A DNA stretch of 8,330 nucleotides. Source: a bacterium Ga0077546. GTDB lineage: Bacteria > Cyanobacteriota > Vampirovibrionia > Obscuribacterales > Obscuribacteraceae. The notes beneath the pieces were generated by a model. The model was not told the origin of the DNA and did no database searches. It was given only the letters and a program-made list of their open reading frames with translations. Shown here in pieces: positions 1-6,143 of this stretch. Position 1 is the stretch's first letter; every line of letters begins with the position of its first letter. Location of the stretch: positions 1 through 8,330 of the forward strand of contig LNEX01000590.1 in assembly GCA_001464165.1 (NCBI GenBank). The letters are read 5' to 3'. The translations under genes and the position numbers were made by a program.

Positions 1-17
1 CTTTTACATGTTAGGAG

Positions 18-41
18 AACTATCATGAAAACTATCATGAA
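18..41 (+). repeat. Tandem 12-bp duplication containing the tyrS start codon
   Basis: The unit AACTATCATGAA occurs twice in perfect tandem (18-29 and 30-41). It duplicates the ATG in frame and gives the protein an MKTIMNG start. Only the first ATG (25) is well spaced from the AGGAG at 13-17; the second (37) is 19 bases away. A slippage duplication is the simplest origin (inference). Confidence 0.8.
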
Positions 42-1269
42 CGGGTTAACTGGGGGGCCAGATGCGGTGGCTGCACTGCTGCCTAGCGGTGCGATGGTTC
101 TGCCTGGCAGTCAATCGGCTCTGTCCGACCTGCTGGCAAAGGCAGAGAGTGAAGGCCGACCGCTGCGCATCAAGCTTGGCGTCGACCCCACTTCTGCCGA
201 CCTGCATCTTGGTCACGCCGTCGTTCTGCGGGCGCTCAAGCGCTTTCAGGATGCCGGCCACCAGATCATTCTTTTGATTGGCGGCTTCACTGCCACCATT
301 GGTGACCCCACCGGTCGCGACGTGACACGGCCCGCTCTCACCAGCGAGCAGGTGGCAGCCAACGCCAAAACCTACCTCGAACAGGCCGGCAAGGTAATCG
401 ACCTGTCGCGCACCGAGGTGGTCAACAACAACGATTGGCTCGGCGCCATGAGTGCTGCGCAGCTCGTCTCTCTGACAAGCATGGTGACGGTCAACCAGCT
501 GCTGGCCAAGGACAGCTTCGGCACGCGTATCGAGAATCAGCAGTCGGTGGCTGTGCATGAGCTGCTCTACCCTGTTCTGCAAGGCTTCGATTCGGTGCAT
601 CTGCGCGCCGACATCGAAGTGGGTGGCAGCGATCAGCGCTTCAATGTGCTGATGGGCCGCCAGTTGCAAGCGCTCTTCAAGCAAGAGCCGCAGCTGGTTC
701 TGCTAATGCCTTTGCTCGAAGGCACTGACGGCGTGCAGAAGATGTCGAAGTCGCTCGGCAATTCCATTGGCCTGCGGGATGCTCCTGACGACATGTTCGC
801 CAAGTGCATGCGTATTCCCGACGACAAAATCGTGCGCTGGTTCGAGCTGGCTACTTCAGCCAGTTTCAGCGAAGTGGCCGAGGTCGCCGGGCAGCTTGCC
901 GACGGCATCAACCCCAAAGACCTGAAGGAGAGCCTGGCCAAGCGTATCGTTGCCGAAATGCACGGTACGGAGGCTGGCGATCAGGCTTTTGCTTCGTGGC
1001 AGGCCGTGCACTGTCAGCGTCTGGCGCCGGCCGAAATGGCTGAGCTGCAAGTGGCCGCTACTACCCCGGTGGTCGACCTGCTGGTTGCCGCTGAACTTGC
1101 GCCCAGTCGCAATCAAGCCCGCCAGCTGATCAAGGGAGGTGGGGTTCGTCTCGATGACGTCAAAGTGCAAGATGAAAAACTGGTGGTCACGGTGGCTGCT
1201 GGTGCAAGCAGTGTTCTGCAAGTTGGTCGGCGCAAATTCGTGCGGCTGGTCAACTCAGTCAAGAGCTAA
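25..1269 (+). CDS. tyrS: Tyrosyl-tRNA synthetase (class I, KMSKS type, with S4 domain)
   Basis: This enzyme joins tyrosine to tRNA-Tyr with ATP in the cytoplasm. Seen: the class I signature as HLGH (residues 61-64) after a GVDPTSADL stretch, the tyrosine-pocket GGSDQRFN segment (200-207), an intact KMSKS loop (239-243), and a C-terminal RNA-binding S4-like domain (about 348-410, with SRNQARQLIKGGGVRLD). At 414 residues it has the usual length and all motifs, so it should be active. KMSKS rather than KFGKT places it nearer the TyrZ-type bacterial enzymes than E. coli TyrS (family knowledge). The ATG at 25 has AGGAG at 13-17. A second in-frame ATG at 37 lies in a tandem 12-base duplication of the start region. 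The stop is TAA, and the next gene starts 23 bases later, so the two are probably co-transcribed. No T-box leader can be judged because the window begins just upstream. Confidence 0.97.
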   Translation: MKTIMNGLTGGPDAVAALLPSGAMVLPGSQSALSDLLAKAESEGRPLRIKLGVDPTSADLHLGHAVVLRALKRFQDAGHQIILLIGGFTATIGDPTGRDVTRPALTSEQVAANAKTYLEQAGKVIDLSRTEVVNNNDWLGAMSAAQLVSLTSMVTVNQLLAKDSFGTRIENQQSVAVHELLYPVLQGFDSVHLRADIEVGGSDQRFNVLMGRQLQALFKQEPQLVLLMPLLEGTDGVQKMSKSLGNSIGLRDAPDDMFAKCMRIPDDKIVRWFELATSASFSEVAEVAGQLADGINPKDLKESLAKRIVAEMHGTEAGDQAFASWQAVHCQRLAPAEMAELQVAATTPVVDLLVAAELAPSRNQARQLIKGGGVRLDDVKVQDEKLVVTVAAGASSVLQVGRRKFVRLVNSVKS

Positions 1270-1292
1270 CCTCTCAGCAAAGGAGCTAGATC

Positions 1293-1883
1293 ATGTTGTC
1301 TATGCATACAAACTCGGCTGTGGCCGCCGCCACCAGCGCACTCAAGGTCGACAGCAATGTCGTGGCCATGGCCTGCAAGCTCGATGCCAGTGCGCTGGTG
1401 CGGCTGGTGCTGTCGGCCACGAAGAAAGAGTTCGACGATGTCGCCTTCTGGAATTCTGCCGATGAGACCCGCAGCGAGCGCAACGTCGGCGATTCTGTGA
1501 CCTTCGTCAAGGAAGGTATCAACCGCGTCATGGTGCTGGCCGAGAAGCTGCAACTCTTGCAGGCGATTTGTCAGCGGGCCATTGCCGCTAAGGTCGAAGC
1601 TGAAGGGCATGTGCGCTCGGCAGTTCGTTCTCTGGCGGCCCTGGGCATCGGAGAAGGTGAGGTGAAGCTCGCCTCTGCCGCCGACAACTTCGCCTCTCAG
1701 CGGGTTTTGCTGGAGAAGGCTGCTGACGTGCAACTGGTGCTCGCCGCTGAAGCCGCTGCCGCTTTCGACCAGCTCTCGTCGCGCATGTTCGACCTCTACG
1801 GCGGTGCTGGCAACGGTGGCAGCAATGCTGCCGCGCTCTCGTCTTCCATCGACGACTCCAATCGTCGCCCGACCATGCACTAG
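1293..1883 (+). CDS. Unrecognised helical protein, 196 aa
   Basis: I do not recognise a family. The protein is rich in Ala, Leu, Val and charged residues with few breaks, which predicts mostly alpha-helix. The stretch around residues 75-155 (from VKEGINRVMVLAEKL to LVLAAEAAAAF) could form long amphipathic helices. The last 30 residues are Gly/Ser/Asn-rich and probably disordered. No signal peptide or transmembrane segment is evident. The ATG at 1293 follows AAAGGAG (1279-1285) at good spacing. A second in-frame ATG at 1302 is less well placed. The gene lies 23 bases after tyrS on the same strand and ends with TAG, before a 144-base gap with a strong stem-loop. Base composition matches tyrS. 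A structural or packaging role is possible, but nothing in the sequence shows it. Confidence 0.8.
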   Translation: MLSMHTNSAVAAATSALKVDSNVVAMACKLDASALVRLVLSATKKEFDDVAFWNSADETRSERNVGDSVTFVKEGINRVMVLAEKLQLLQAICQRAIAAKVEAEGHVRSAVRSLAALGIGEGEVKLASAADNFASQRVLLEKAADVQLVLAAEAAAAFDQLSSRMFDLYGGAGNGGSNAAALSSSIDDSNRRPTMH

Positions 1884-1938
1884 AGCGGGCGCAAGCTCGT
1901 TTGGTCGGTGTTCCTTACTATTTTCTTTGCCTCCCTAC

Positions 1939-1978
1939 GGCCTTGCGCATGGCGCTTTCAAAAAGCATGCGCGAGGCC
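1939..1978 (+). other. Intercistronic stem-loop
   Basis: GGCCTTGCGCATG (1939-1951) pairs with CATGCGCGAGGCC (1966-1978) over 13 bp with one G-T wobble, leaving a 14-base loop. No T-run follows, so it is not a standard intrinsic terminator. It lies in the 144-base gap between the 196-aa and 135-aa genes. It may be a processing or mRNA-stability element, or a weak or factor-dependent terminator (inference). Confidence 0.7.
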
Positions 1979-2027
1979 ATGTCCTCAACACCTAACCAAA
2001 AATCCTGCAACTGGAGAAAGGAGTTCA

Positions 2028-2435
2028 ATGTACACCCTGGCACAAATGATGGAACAGCAAGTCGAGGCTCACCTCGAGCAACTGCGCCGCAGCCGCTGGC
2101 TCACCTTTACGGGTGAAGAAGCTGTGACCATTCTGCGCAAGTCGATTTTTCTGCCGCGCTGTCCGGTGCTGATCGTGCACTGTCATCAGCGCCTCGGCTT
2201 TGCCCCACGCGAGTACGAGCGCTTCGTGCCGCGCATTTTCAATGCCTCGCGGCGCGACGGCTTGGTCACCATATCTGGTGTGGTGGGCGAGCGTGAAAGT
2301 CCGTTGGATATCCACTGGCGGCCGGATCGGCCCTTCGATGAGTCGGGCACCTATCTCTCGGGCATCTCCACGTTGCCCGACCACTTTCCGCAACAGGCTC
2401 TTGCAGCCATAAACGTTGCTGAGATTTTGATCTAG
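2028..2435 (+). CDS. Unrecognised protein, 135 aa
   Basis: I do not recognise this protein. The N-terminus (about 1-40) looks helical. A hydrophobic strand-like segment follows (PVLIVHCHQRLGF, residues 46-58), then an Arg-rich part and a second strand-like segment (LVTISGVVGE, 79-88). The C-terminus contains DIHWRPDRPFDESGTYLSG (94-112), with several aromatic and charged residues. It has no signal peptide and looks like a small soluble alpha/beta fold. I chose the ATG at 2028 because GAAAGGAG (2016-2023) sits just upstream. The same frame is open back to a GTG at 1908, but that extension would cross the 13-bp stem-loop and has no better ribosome binding site. The stop is TAG. The Nudix gene begins 44 bases later, so the two are probably co-transcribed. 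Confidence 0.8.
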   Translation: MYTLAQMMEQQVEAHLEQLRRSRWLTFTGEEAVTILRKSIFLPRCPVLIVHCHQRLGFAPREYERFVPRIFNASRRDGLVTISGVVGERESPLDIHWRPDRPFDESGTYLSGISTLPDHFPQQALAAINVAEILI

Positions 2436-2442
2436 CAAAAAC

Positions 2443-2459
2443 CGGGCTGGTAGTGCCCG
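2443..2459 (+). other. Short intercistronic stem-loop
   Basis: CGGGC (2443-2447) pairs with GCCCG (2455-2459) around a 7-base loop, between the 135-aa gene and the Nudix gene. The stem is short and has no T-run. It may affect coupling or mRNA stability, but a 5-bp stem could be chance. Confidence 0.4.
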
Positions 2460-2479
2460 TCTAGTAAAGAGGAGAGTCT

Positions 2480-3043
2480 ATGAACGAAAAGTCTCAAGTC
2501 GGCCCTGTGGAGCTCAGCTCTGCCGGAGCCCTGGCGCCGATCGCACCAGATCGCCCGGACAAGCGGCGCACCCCGCCTCCCGGTGATCGTGCCACCAATT
2601 TCGTGCTGATGCCGTCCGATTTCATGCCTCCTTTTGAGAGCGTTACTGCAGTTGCTGTGGTGGCGTTTACTGAAGGTGGCATGCTTGTCGCTGCCGAAGA
2701 AAATCGTGGCCCCGACTTGCCCGGCGGCCACGTGCAAGAAGGGGAAGAGAGCCCAGAAGAAACGGCTCGGCGCGAAGCGCTAGAAGAAGCTGGCATCACC
2801 CTTGGTGTCGTGCATTTCTTGCGGGCCATTCAGTCAGATCGTTATGGCAGTGCGCCAGAGGATTTGACCTATATGGTTATCGTTGCTGCCTTGGTGGTCG
2901 AGCAAGGACCTGTGCCACCGGGCATGAAGAAACACGTGATGACGGTGCAGCAGTTTTTCGCTGCCCATCGCGGCCTGCGCACTGAAATGGTGCGAAGCCT
3001 TGTGCTGGAAGCGCAGCAGCTGCTTTTGAAAACTGCGCTGTAA
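2480..3043 (+). CDS. Nudix hydrolase domain protein, 187 aa
   Basis: Nudix enzymes hydrolyse nucleoside diphosphates linked to another group, using a Mg2+-binding helix. Seen: a Nudix-like box at residues 82-106, starting GGHVQEGEES and ending RREALEEAGI. It keeps the RE, EE and G positions, but the spacing between the GG and the RE pair is one residue longer than the canonical G-x5-E-x7-RE pattern. A strand before it (about 55-72) and one after it (about 130-140, YMVIVAALVV) fit the fold. The first 50 residues are Pro- and charge-rich and probably disordered, which is an unusual extension. A substrate cannot be assigned. The ATG at 2480 follows AAAGAGGAGAG (2466-2476). The stop is TAA, before a 134-base gap with two stem-loops. 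The domain call is secure; activity is likely but depends on the altered loop. Confidence 0.9.
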   Translation: MNEKSQVGPVELSSAGALAPIAPDRPDKRRTPPPGDRATNFVLMPSDFMPPFESVTAVAVVAFTEGGMLVAAEENRGPDLPGGHVQEGEESPEETARREALEEAGITLGVVHFLRAIQSDRYGSAPEDLTYMVIVAALVVEQGPVPPGMKKHVMTVQQFFAAHRGLRTEMVRSLVLEAQQLLLKTAL

Positions 3044-3071
3044 GGCAAGGTTTATTCTCGGGCGCCTGCCG

Positions 3072-3124
3072 CATCTGAATGGTTGGACCTTTGCCTGTAC
3101 TCGCCAGTTCAATCAATTCAGATG
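3072..3124 (+). other. Long stem-loop after the Nudix gene
   Basis: CATCTGAAT (3072-3080) pairs perfectly with ATTCAGATG (3116-3124). The helix continues past a single bulged A (3115) with GGTTGGA (3081-3087) against TTCAATC (3108-3114), using two G-T wobbles. That makes about 16 pairs around a 20-base loop. No T-run follows, so it may be an mRNA-processing or stability element or a factor-dependent terminator (inference). Confidence 0.65.
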
Positions 3125-3141
3125 AGTGTAGACTGTTGTAT

Positions 3142-3161
3142 TGAGCCTCTTTTCAGGCTCA
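3142..3161 (+). promoter_or_regulatory. Leader stem-loop just upstream of a GTG-start gene
   Basis: TGAGCCT (3142-3148) pairs perfectly with AGGCTCA (3155-3161) around CTTTTC. It ends 16 bases before the GTG at 3178. The ribosome binding site between is only GAAAGAAA-like, much weaker than those of the preceding genes. The hairpin may set translation level, or may end an upstream transcript (inference). Confidence 0.55.
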
Positions 3162-3177
3162 CCGTTGAAAGAAAATC

Positions 3178-3849
3178 GTGAATACCACTAACAAACAAGA
3201 CCTCGAGAAAAATGTCCTTCAGGCCGCTAGAACTTTGGCCGCCGAATTTTTGCATGAGGCTAACACCGCCAGGCAGCTTGCGTTTGTGTCGGTGAATTTG
3301 AGGCAAGCGCAAGAGGCGCTAGCCGATTCGAAATTGGCTCTAGCCGAGGCCGATATGAACCTCGCTGCTGCCCAGGTTCGATACTTGACTGCCGAGCAGA
3401 AAAAGCGGAAAGATTACCTCGGTGATTCAAGCCCGGTGGCTCTGCAGTTGGTTGCCGCTCGCAAGCACCTTTGGAGCATTGCCATGGGCGGAGACGACCA
3501 GGATATCCTTCAGGCTGCACGCGAGTACGGAGAGAAGGTCAATGCCCACTGGCTACAGTGCCAGCAGAACGATCGACTGACCGCTGCTTGCACAGAGGCT
3601 ATGATGGCATGGAGCCTGGCGTGTGAGGAGCGCAGAAACTTGCTTGAAAAGCACGAGCAAGCGATTGCAAGGGAGGCTAAGGCCCAGGCAGACATTACTG
3701 CTATCTACGCTCAGAAGAATGCAATTTCTCATTCCTATGAAATTCAAAGAGAACTGGTTGCCGCCGTACTTGCGATGACTGGAATGCAAGGTAAGGGCTC
3801 CGCCTTCCTCTCTTTGAAGCTTGCTGACTTGGATTTCACCCTGCCTTAA
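3178..3849 (+). CDS. Unrecognised coiled-coil-like protein, 223 aa, GTG start
   Basis: No family is recognised. The composition (Ala, Leu, Glu, Gln, Lys; few Gly or Pro) predicts nearly all helix, with coiled-coil-like stretches at about 40-75 (LRQAQEALADSKLALAEADM) and 145-185 (CEERRNLLEKHEQAIAREAK). A Gly/Asp break at about 103-107 suggests two helical halves. The C-terminus (about 205-223) is more hydrophobic. No signal peptide or membrane segment is seen. GTG at 3178 is the only usable start near the front: an in-frame TGA lies at 3166-3168 and the first internal ATG is near residue 59. The ribosome binding site is weak. GC content is lower than in tyrS (31 of 60 at 3241-3300). It ends in TAA, followed by a strong terminator, and is the last gene of the plus-strand block. 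Confidence 0.78.
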   Translation: MNTTNKQDLEKNVLQAARTLAAEFLHEANTARQLAFVSVNLRQAQEALADSKLALAEADMNLAAAQVRYLTAEQKKRKDYLGDSSPVALQLVAARKHLWSIAMGGDDQDILQAAREYGEKVNAHWLQCQQNDRLTAACTEAMMAWSLACEERRNLLEKHEQAIAREAKAQADITAIYAQKNAISHSYEIQRELVAAVLAMTGMQGKGSAFLSLKLADLDFTLP

Positions 3850-3888
3850 GGTTTGCAGTCGAGATAGTTGAGCATTTTCGCGCTTTGG

Positions 3889-3947
3889 GTGGGATGGGCA
3901 TCGTTTTAGCTTCGGCTGAAAGGTTGCCCTTCCCACTCTTCTTTTTA
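3889..3947 (+). terminator. Rho-independent terminator with UUCG tetraloop
   Basis: GTGGGATGGGCA (3889-3900) pairs with TGCCCTTCCCAC (3925-3936) with one mismatch. Inside it, TTTTAGC and GCTGAAA form a second helix (one G-T wobble) capped by TTCG closed by C-G, the exceptionally stable cUUCGg loop. A T-rich tail (TCTTCTTTTT) follows directly. It lies 39 bases after the stop of the 223-aa gene and should end the plus-strand transcription unit. Confidence 0.85.
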
Positions 3948-3955
3948 GCCAGTAA

Positions 3956-3973
3956 TAATAGACTGGTCTATTA
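3956..3973. promoter_or_regulatory. Perfect 18-bp palindrome, possible operator
   Basis: TAATAGAC (3956-3963) and GTCTATTA (3966-3973) are perfect inverted repeats separated by TG. The AT-rich, tightly spaced symmetry is typical of a site for a dimeric DNA-binding protein, but no promoter or regulator gene is next to it. It sits between two terminator-like hairpins, so the role is unknown. Confidence 0.5.
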
Positions 3974-3993
3974 AGGCGCGTTTAAAAATCAGG

Positions 3994-4050
3994 AAGCGGC
4001 GAGATCGTTTCTGCTCCTAACTATGGAGTAGAGACAATCTGCCGCTTTTT
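3994..4050 (+). terminator. Second long hairpin with T-run at the convergent junction
   Basis: AAGCGGC (3994-4000) pairs with GCCGCTT (4041-4047). After a bulged G (4001), bases 4002-4017 pair with 4025-4040 over 16 positions with one C-A mismatch and two G-T wobbles, leaving a 7-base loop. The plus-strand side ends in TTTTT (4046-4050). This reads as a plus-strand terminator. On the minus strand the hairpin is followed by a T-run (complement of 3984-3988) only after a 5-base gap, so it may work weakly in both directions. A small structured RNA is the alternative. Confidence 0.65.
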
Positions 4051-4067
4051 CACTAGTTAGTGATTGG

Positions 4068-4103
4068 CTGCTGAATCAGGGCTTTAGCCGTTGGAATCAG
4101 CAG
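4068..4103 (-). other. Stem-loop downstream of the 90-aa gene
   Basis: CTGCTGAATC (4068-4077) pairs with GAATCAGCAG (4094-4103) with one A-A mismatch. On the minus strand it begins 17 bases after the TGA of the 90-aa gene. No minus-strand T-run follows immediately, so it is at best a weak terminator. Confidence 0.4.
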
Positions 4104-4119
4104 TTGGTTGAGGCCGGGG

Positions 4120-4392
4120 TCAGCTCACCTTGAAGGTGCGGCCGTTGCGGCTGGAGCTGACGAGAACCACGGTGTAGCCTTGCTTGGCGAAGTTGGCAAT
4201 GACTTCGTCCATGACCGGCTGCAGGTAGCCGCGGGCGGTGGGGTTCCAGTTGCCGGCCTTGACGGCGGTCTCGATTTCGTCGGTGAGGCTGTCGACCTGG
4301 GCCTTGTGGGCAGCGGCGGCAGCGGCAGTGGCGGCGTTGGCGGAGGCGGCGGCTTGTTGCTTCTTGAGTTCGTCTTTGTTGGGCAGGGACAT
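4120..4392 (-). CDS. Unrecognised small protein, 90 aa, Ala-rich linker
   Basis: Residues 1-30 are polar then strongly Ala-rich (KKQQAAASANAATAAAAAA), probably a helical or flexible linker. Residues 31-90 look like a compact alpha/beta domain: a helix (VDSLTDEIETAVKAG), a helix (PVMDEVIANFAKQG, 59-72), a strand (YTVVLVSSS, 73-81), then NGRTFKVS. The end resembles strand pairs of small phage or virion-associated proteins, but I cannot name a family. The ATG at 4392 follows AGGAAC on the minus strand at normal spacing. This is the only apparently intact gene here ending in TGA. Reading through that TGA would add just 11 codons before TAA, with no recognisable sequence. It is last in the minus-strand block. 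Confidence 0.75.
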   Translation of the reverse strand: MSLPNKDELKKQQAAASANAATAAAAAAHKAQVDSLTDEIETAVKAGNWNPTARGYLQPVMDEVIANFAKQGYTVVLVSSSRNGRTFKVS

Positions 4393-4774
4393 GATGTTCC
4401 TAAATGAGGTTGGGTGGAGGGATATCTCGCAATTCTTTCAACACTTTCAGTCAACGTTTTCTGTCAGCACAAAAAGCCAAAGATAAACGTCAACTTAGTA
4501 AGTAAATCGACTACTCGACTACAAGACTTGCTCATTCGCTCTCACTGTTCGCTGTGTAGACCGCCGCTTTCCTTGACAGCAAGGCTGTTGGATGGATTAG
4601 TCATAGATGCGATAGTGGCGGGCGTTCGAGTACTTACTGAGCTGAGGTGATGAAAGGAGGAGATATCGATTTTCTAGCGCGTGGGTGGTAGCGAAATCTA
4701 TATTTCTAGGCAAAAACTGTGGTGAATGTTCTGTTATGTTGGCTTTGGTGTACTAGTGTGAGTTCGCGAGAGAA
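4393..4774. other. AT-rich gene-free region between the 90-aa and M20 genes
   Basis: No convincing gene or RNA gene is seen in these 382 bases. They hold the 5' region of the 90-aa gene (right of 4393, including its AGGAAC site) and the 3' region of the M20 gene. A small inverted repeat (ACAGC and GCTGT, around 4577-4590) and a perfect Shine-Dalgarno-like AAAGGAGG on the plus strand (4653-4660) with no gene after it are the only signals. I found no good -10/-35 pair for the 90-aa gene. No obvious terminator with a T-run follows the M20 stop on the minus strand. Confidence 0.6.
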
Positions 4775-5947
4775 TTAAACCGCCAGTAGCCTTAGCGCCG
4801 CTTCAGCTAGTATTGCCGTGCCTATGGGCAAGCAGTTTTCGTCAATATCAAAAGTGGCAGTTTGGTGAATTCGACGGCTGTTAGAAAGTTCTGCACCCAG
4901 ATAAATCATGGCACCAGGCACTTTCTCTGTAAGCAGTGTAAATTGATAATTCCAAGACTTGCGCTTGATCGCTAAGACGTTATTGGCGCCAACTAAATCT
5001 ATAGCAGCATCGTTTAGGATATTAGTCACAGCAGCACTGCTTACTGTTTGTTCAATGCACCTTTCAAACTCGACAGTGCTATTGCTGTCAAATGTTTTGG
5101 CAACTTTTTCGATTTGCTCTTGTGCTTGCTTTTGCATTTCAGCGCTATAAGTTTTCAGTGTGCCGCTAATCTGGGCGCAACTTTGATTTTCGATGCCTTC
5201 TTGCTCGACAGTCTGGTTGTAACCACTCTGCATAGACTGCACGGCGATGCTTACTTGCTCTGTTGCTGAGCCCGCTGCCTTAAATAGAGCGGGCGCTTTG
5301 TACAACTCACAGACTGTTTTGGCCACAATTAAAGCGCTATCGGCTGAATTGTCGCTAGCGCCTTGAGCTGCATTATCGCTGCCGTTGACAGTAATGATAA
5401 AACGCTGCACAGAGGGCATGGTTGCCCCTGTAACAATGCCGACCTTGCCTGTGGGCACTGTGGCATCGACATGGAGACCAAGCAGGGCTGTAACTCCTTC
5501 TAGGGCGCCAGCTTCAATCATGGTGCTGGCACCAACCTTGCCGTCAGCGTCGTCACCGGGTTGAATAATAATTCTGATTCTTCCTGGTACTTGGCTTTGG
5601 CTGAGAATGGCTGCGGCACCCAGTGTGCAGGCTAGGTGCGCGTCGTGGCCGCAAGCATGCATGACCCCGACTGTTTGAGAAGCAAATGCGGTTCTGTTTA
5701 ACTCAGAAATGGGAAGGCCGTCCATGTCACAACGAATGGCTATTGTTTTGCCGCTGCCAAAATCAGCAACTAAGCCGGTTGGTCCACCAATTTGGCGAAC
5801 AGTAAAACCCAACTTAGTGAGTTTCTCTGCCGCATATTGAGAGGTTTGATATTCAACGAAATTTAGTTCAGGATGGGCGTGCAGGTGCCGGCGCATTGAA
5901 ACTAGTTCAGCTTGCATCGATTTGGCATTTTCAATCGTCGAGGTCAT
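4775..5947 (-). CDS. M20D-type metallopeptidase/amidohydrolase homologue, altered active site
   Basis: M20D enzymes are di-metal amidohydrolases that cut N-acyl amino acids or small peptides (family knowledge). Seen: RRHLHAHPEL (19-28), DMDGLPISE (74-82), MHACGHDAH (96-104), a metal-ligand-like His159 in GLHVD, VPGAMIYLG (343-351), and His361 in the RIHQTATFDIDE segment. The 390-residue length is normal. Three hallmarks are changed. The catalytic Glu-Glu pair (usually QPAEE) is Asp132-Asp133 in QPGDD. The GGHA motif of the dimerisation domain is SDNA (190-193). The C-terminal GGEDF is WNYQF (332-336). It is therefore probably inactive or has shifted chemistry, yet the frame is intact. The ATG at 5947 has AAGGTG upstream. 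The gene is clearly AT-richer than its neighbours. No signal peptide is seen, so it is probably cytoplasmic. Confidence 0.88.
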   Translation of the reverse strand: MTSTIENAKSMQAELVSMRRHLHAHPELNFVEYQTSQYAAEKLTKLGFTVRQIGGPTGLVADFGSGKTIAIRCDMDGLPISELNRTAFASQTVGVMHACGHDAHLACTLGAAAILSQSQVPGRIRIIIQPGDDADGKVGASTMIEAGALEGVTALLGLHVDATVPTGKVGIVTGATMPSVQRFIITVNGSDNAAQGASDNSADSALIVAKTVCELYKAPALFKAAGSATEQVSIAVQSMQSGYNQTVEQEGIENQSCAQISGTLKTYSAEMQKQAQEQIEKVAKTFDSNSTVEFERCIEQTVSSAAVTNILNDAAIDLVGANNVLAIKRKSWNYQFTLLTEKVPGAMIYLGAELSNSRRIHQTATFDIDENCLPIGTAILAEAALRLLAV

Positions 5948-6028
5948 TTAGCACCTTATTAAAACGCTTTATATATTACCTCAATCGACGTCTGCTTGCG
6001 ACAACAAGCGTATTGCGCTGCGCCATTT

Positions 6029-6056
6029 ATAGAGCTGAGGCGATCACCAGCTCTAT
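6029..6056. promoter_or_regulatory. Perfect 8-bp inverted repeat upstream of the M20 gene
   Basis: ATAGAGCT (6029-6036) and AGCTCTAT (6049-6056) are perfect inverted repeats around a 12-base spacer, ending 82 bases upstream of the M20 start. They could form an RNA hairpin in its leader or an operator with half-sites about two helical turns apart (20 bp). The role is inferred from position only. Confidence 0.45.
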
Positions 6057-6143
6057 GTCCATCTGTAATTTCGGGATAGATCACTGTAGTATATAGTATT
6101 TACGAAACCAAGAAATAAGTACTGATTGAGAAGCAGTGCAGAG

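Noticed and set aside
46..684. Minus-strand open frame of 212 codons inside tyrS
   Set aside because: It lies wholly opposite a confident tyrS with all catalytic motifs, and its translation has no recognisable domain. GC-rich genes commonly leave such antisense frames open.
1908..2027. Upstream extension of the 135-aa gene to a GTG start
   Set aside because: The ATG at 2028 has a strong GAAAGGAG site; the extension would translate through the 13-bp stem-loop and looks non-coding.
4590..4660. Possible tRNA, from a GTTCGAGTAC resembling a T-loop
   Set aside because: The flanking bases do not pair into a T-arm, and no acceptor stem or anticodon arm can be drawn.
4650..4691. 13-codon mini-ORF starting at ATG 4650
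   Set aside because: It is too short, has only a weak GAGGTG upstream, and shows no other sign of coding.
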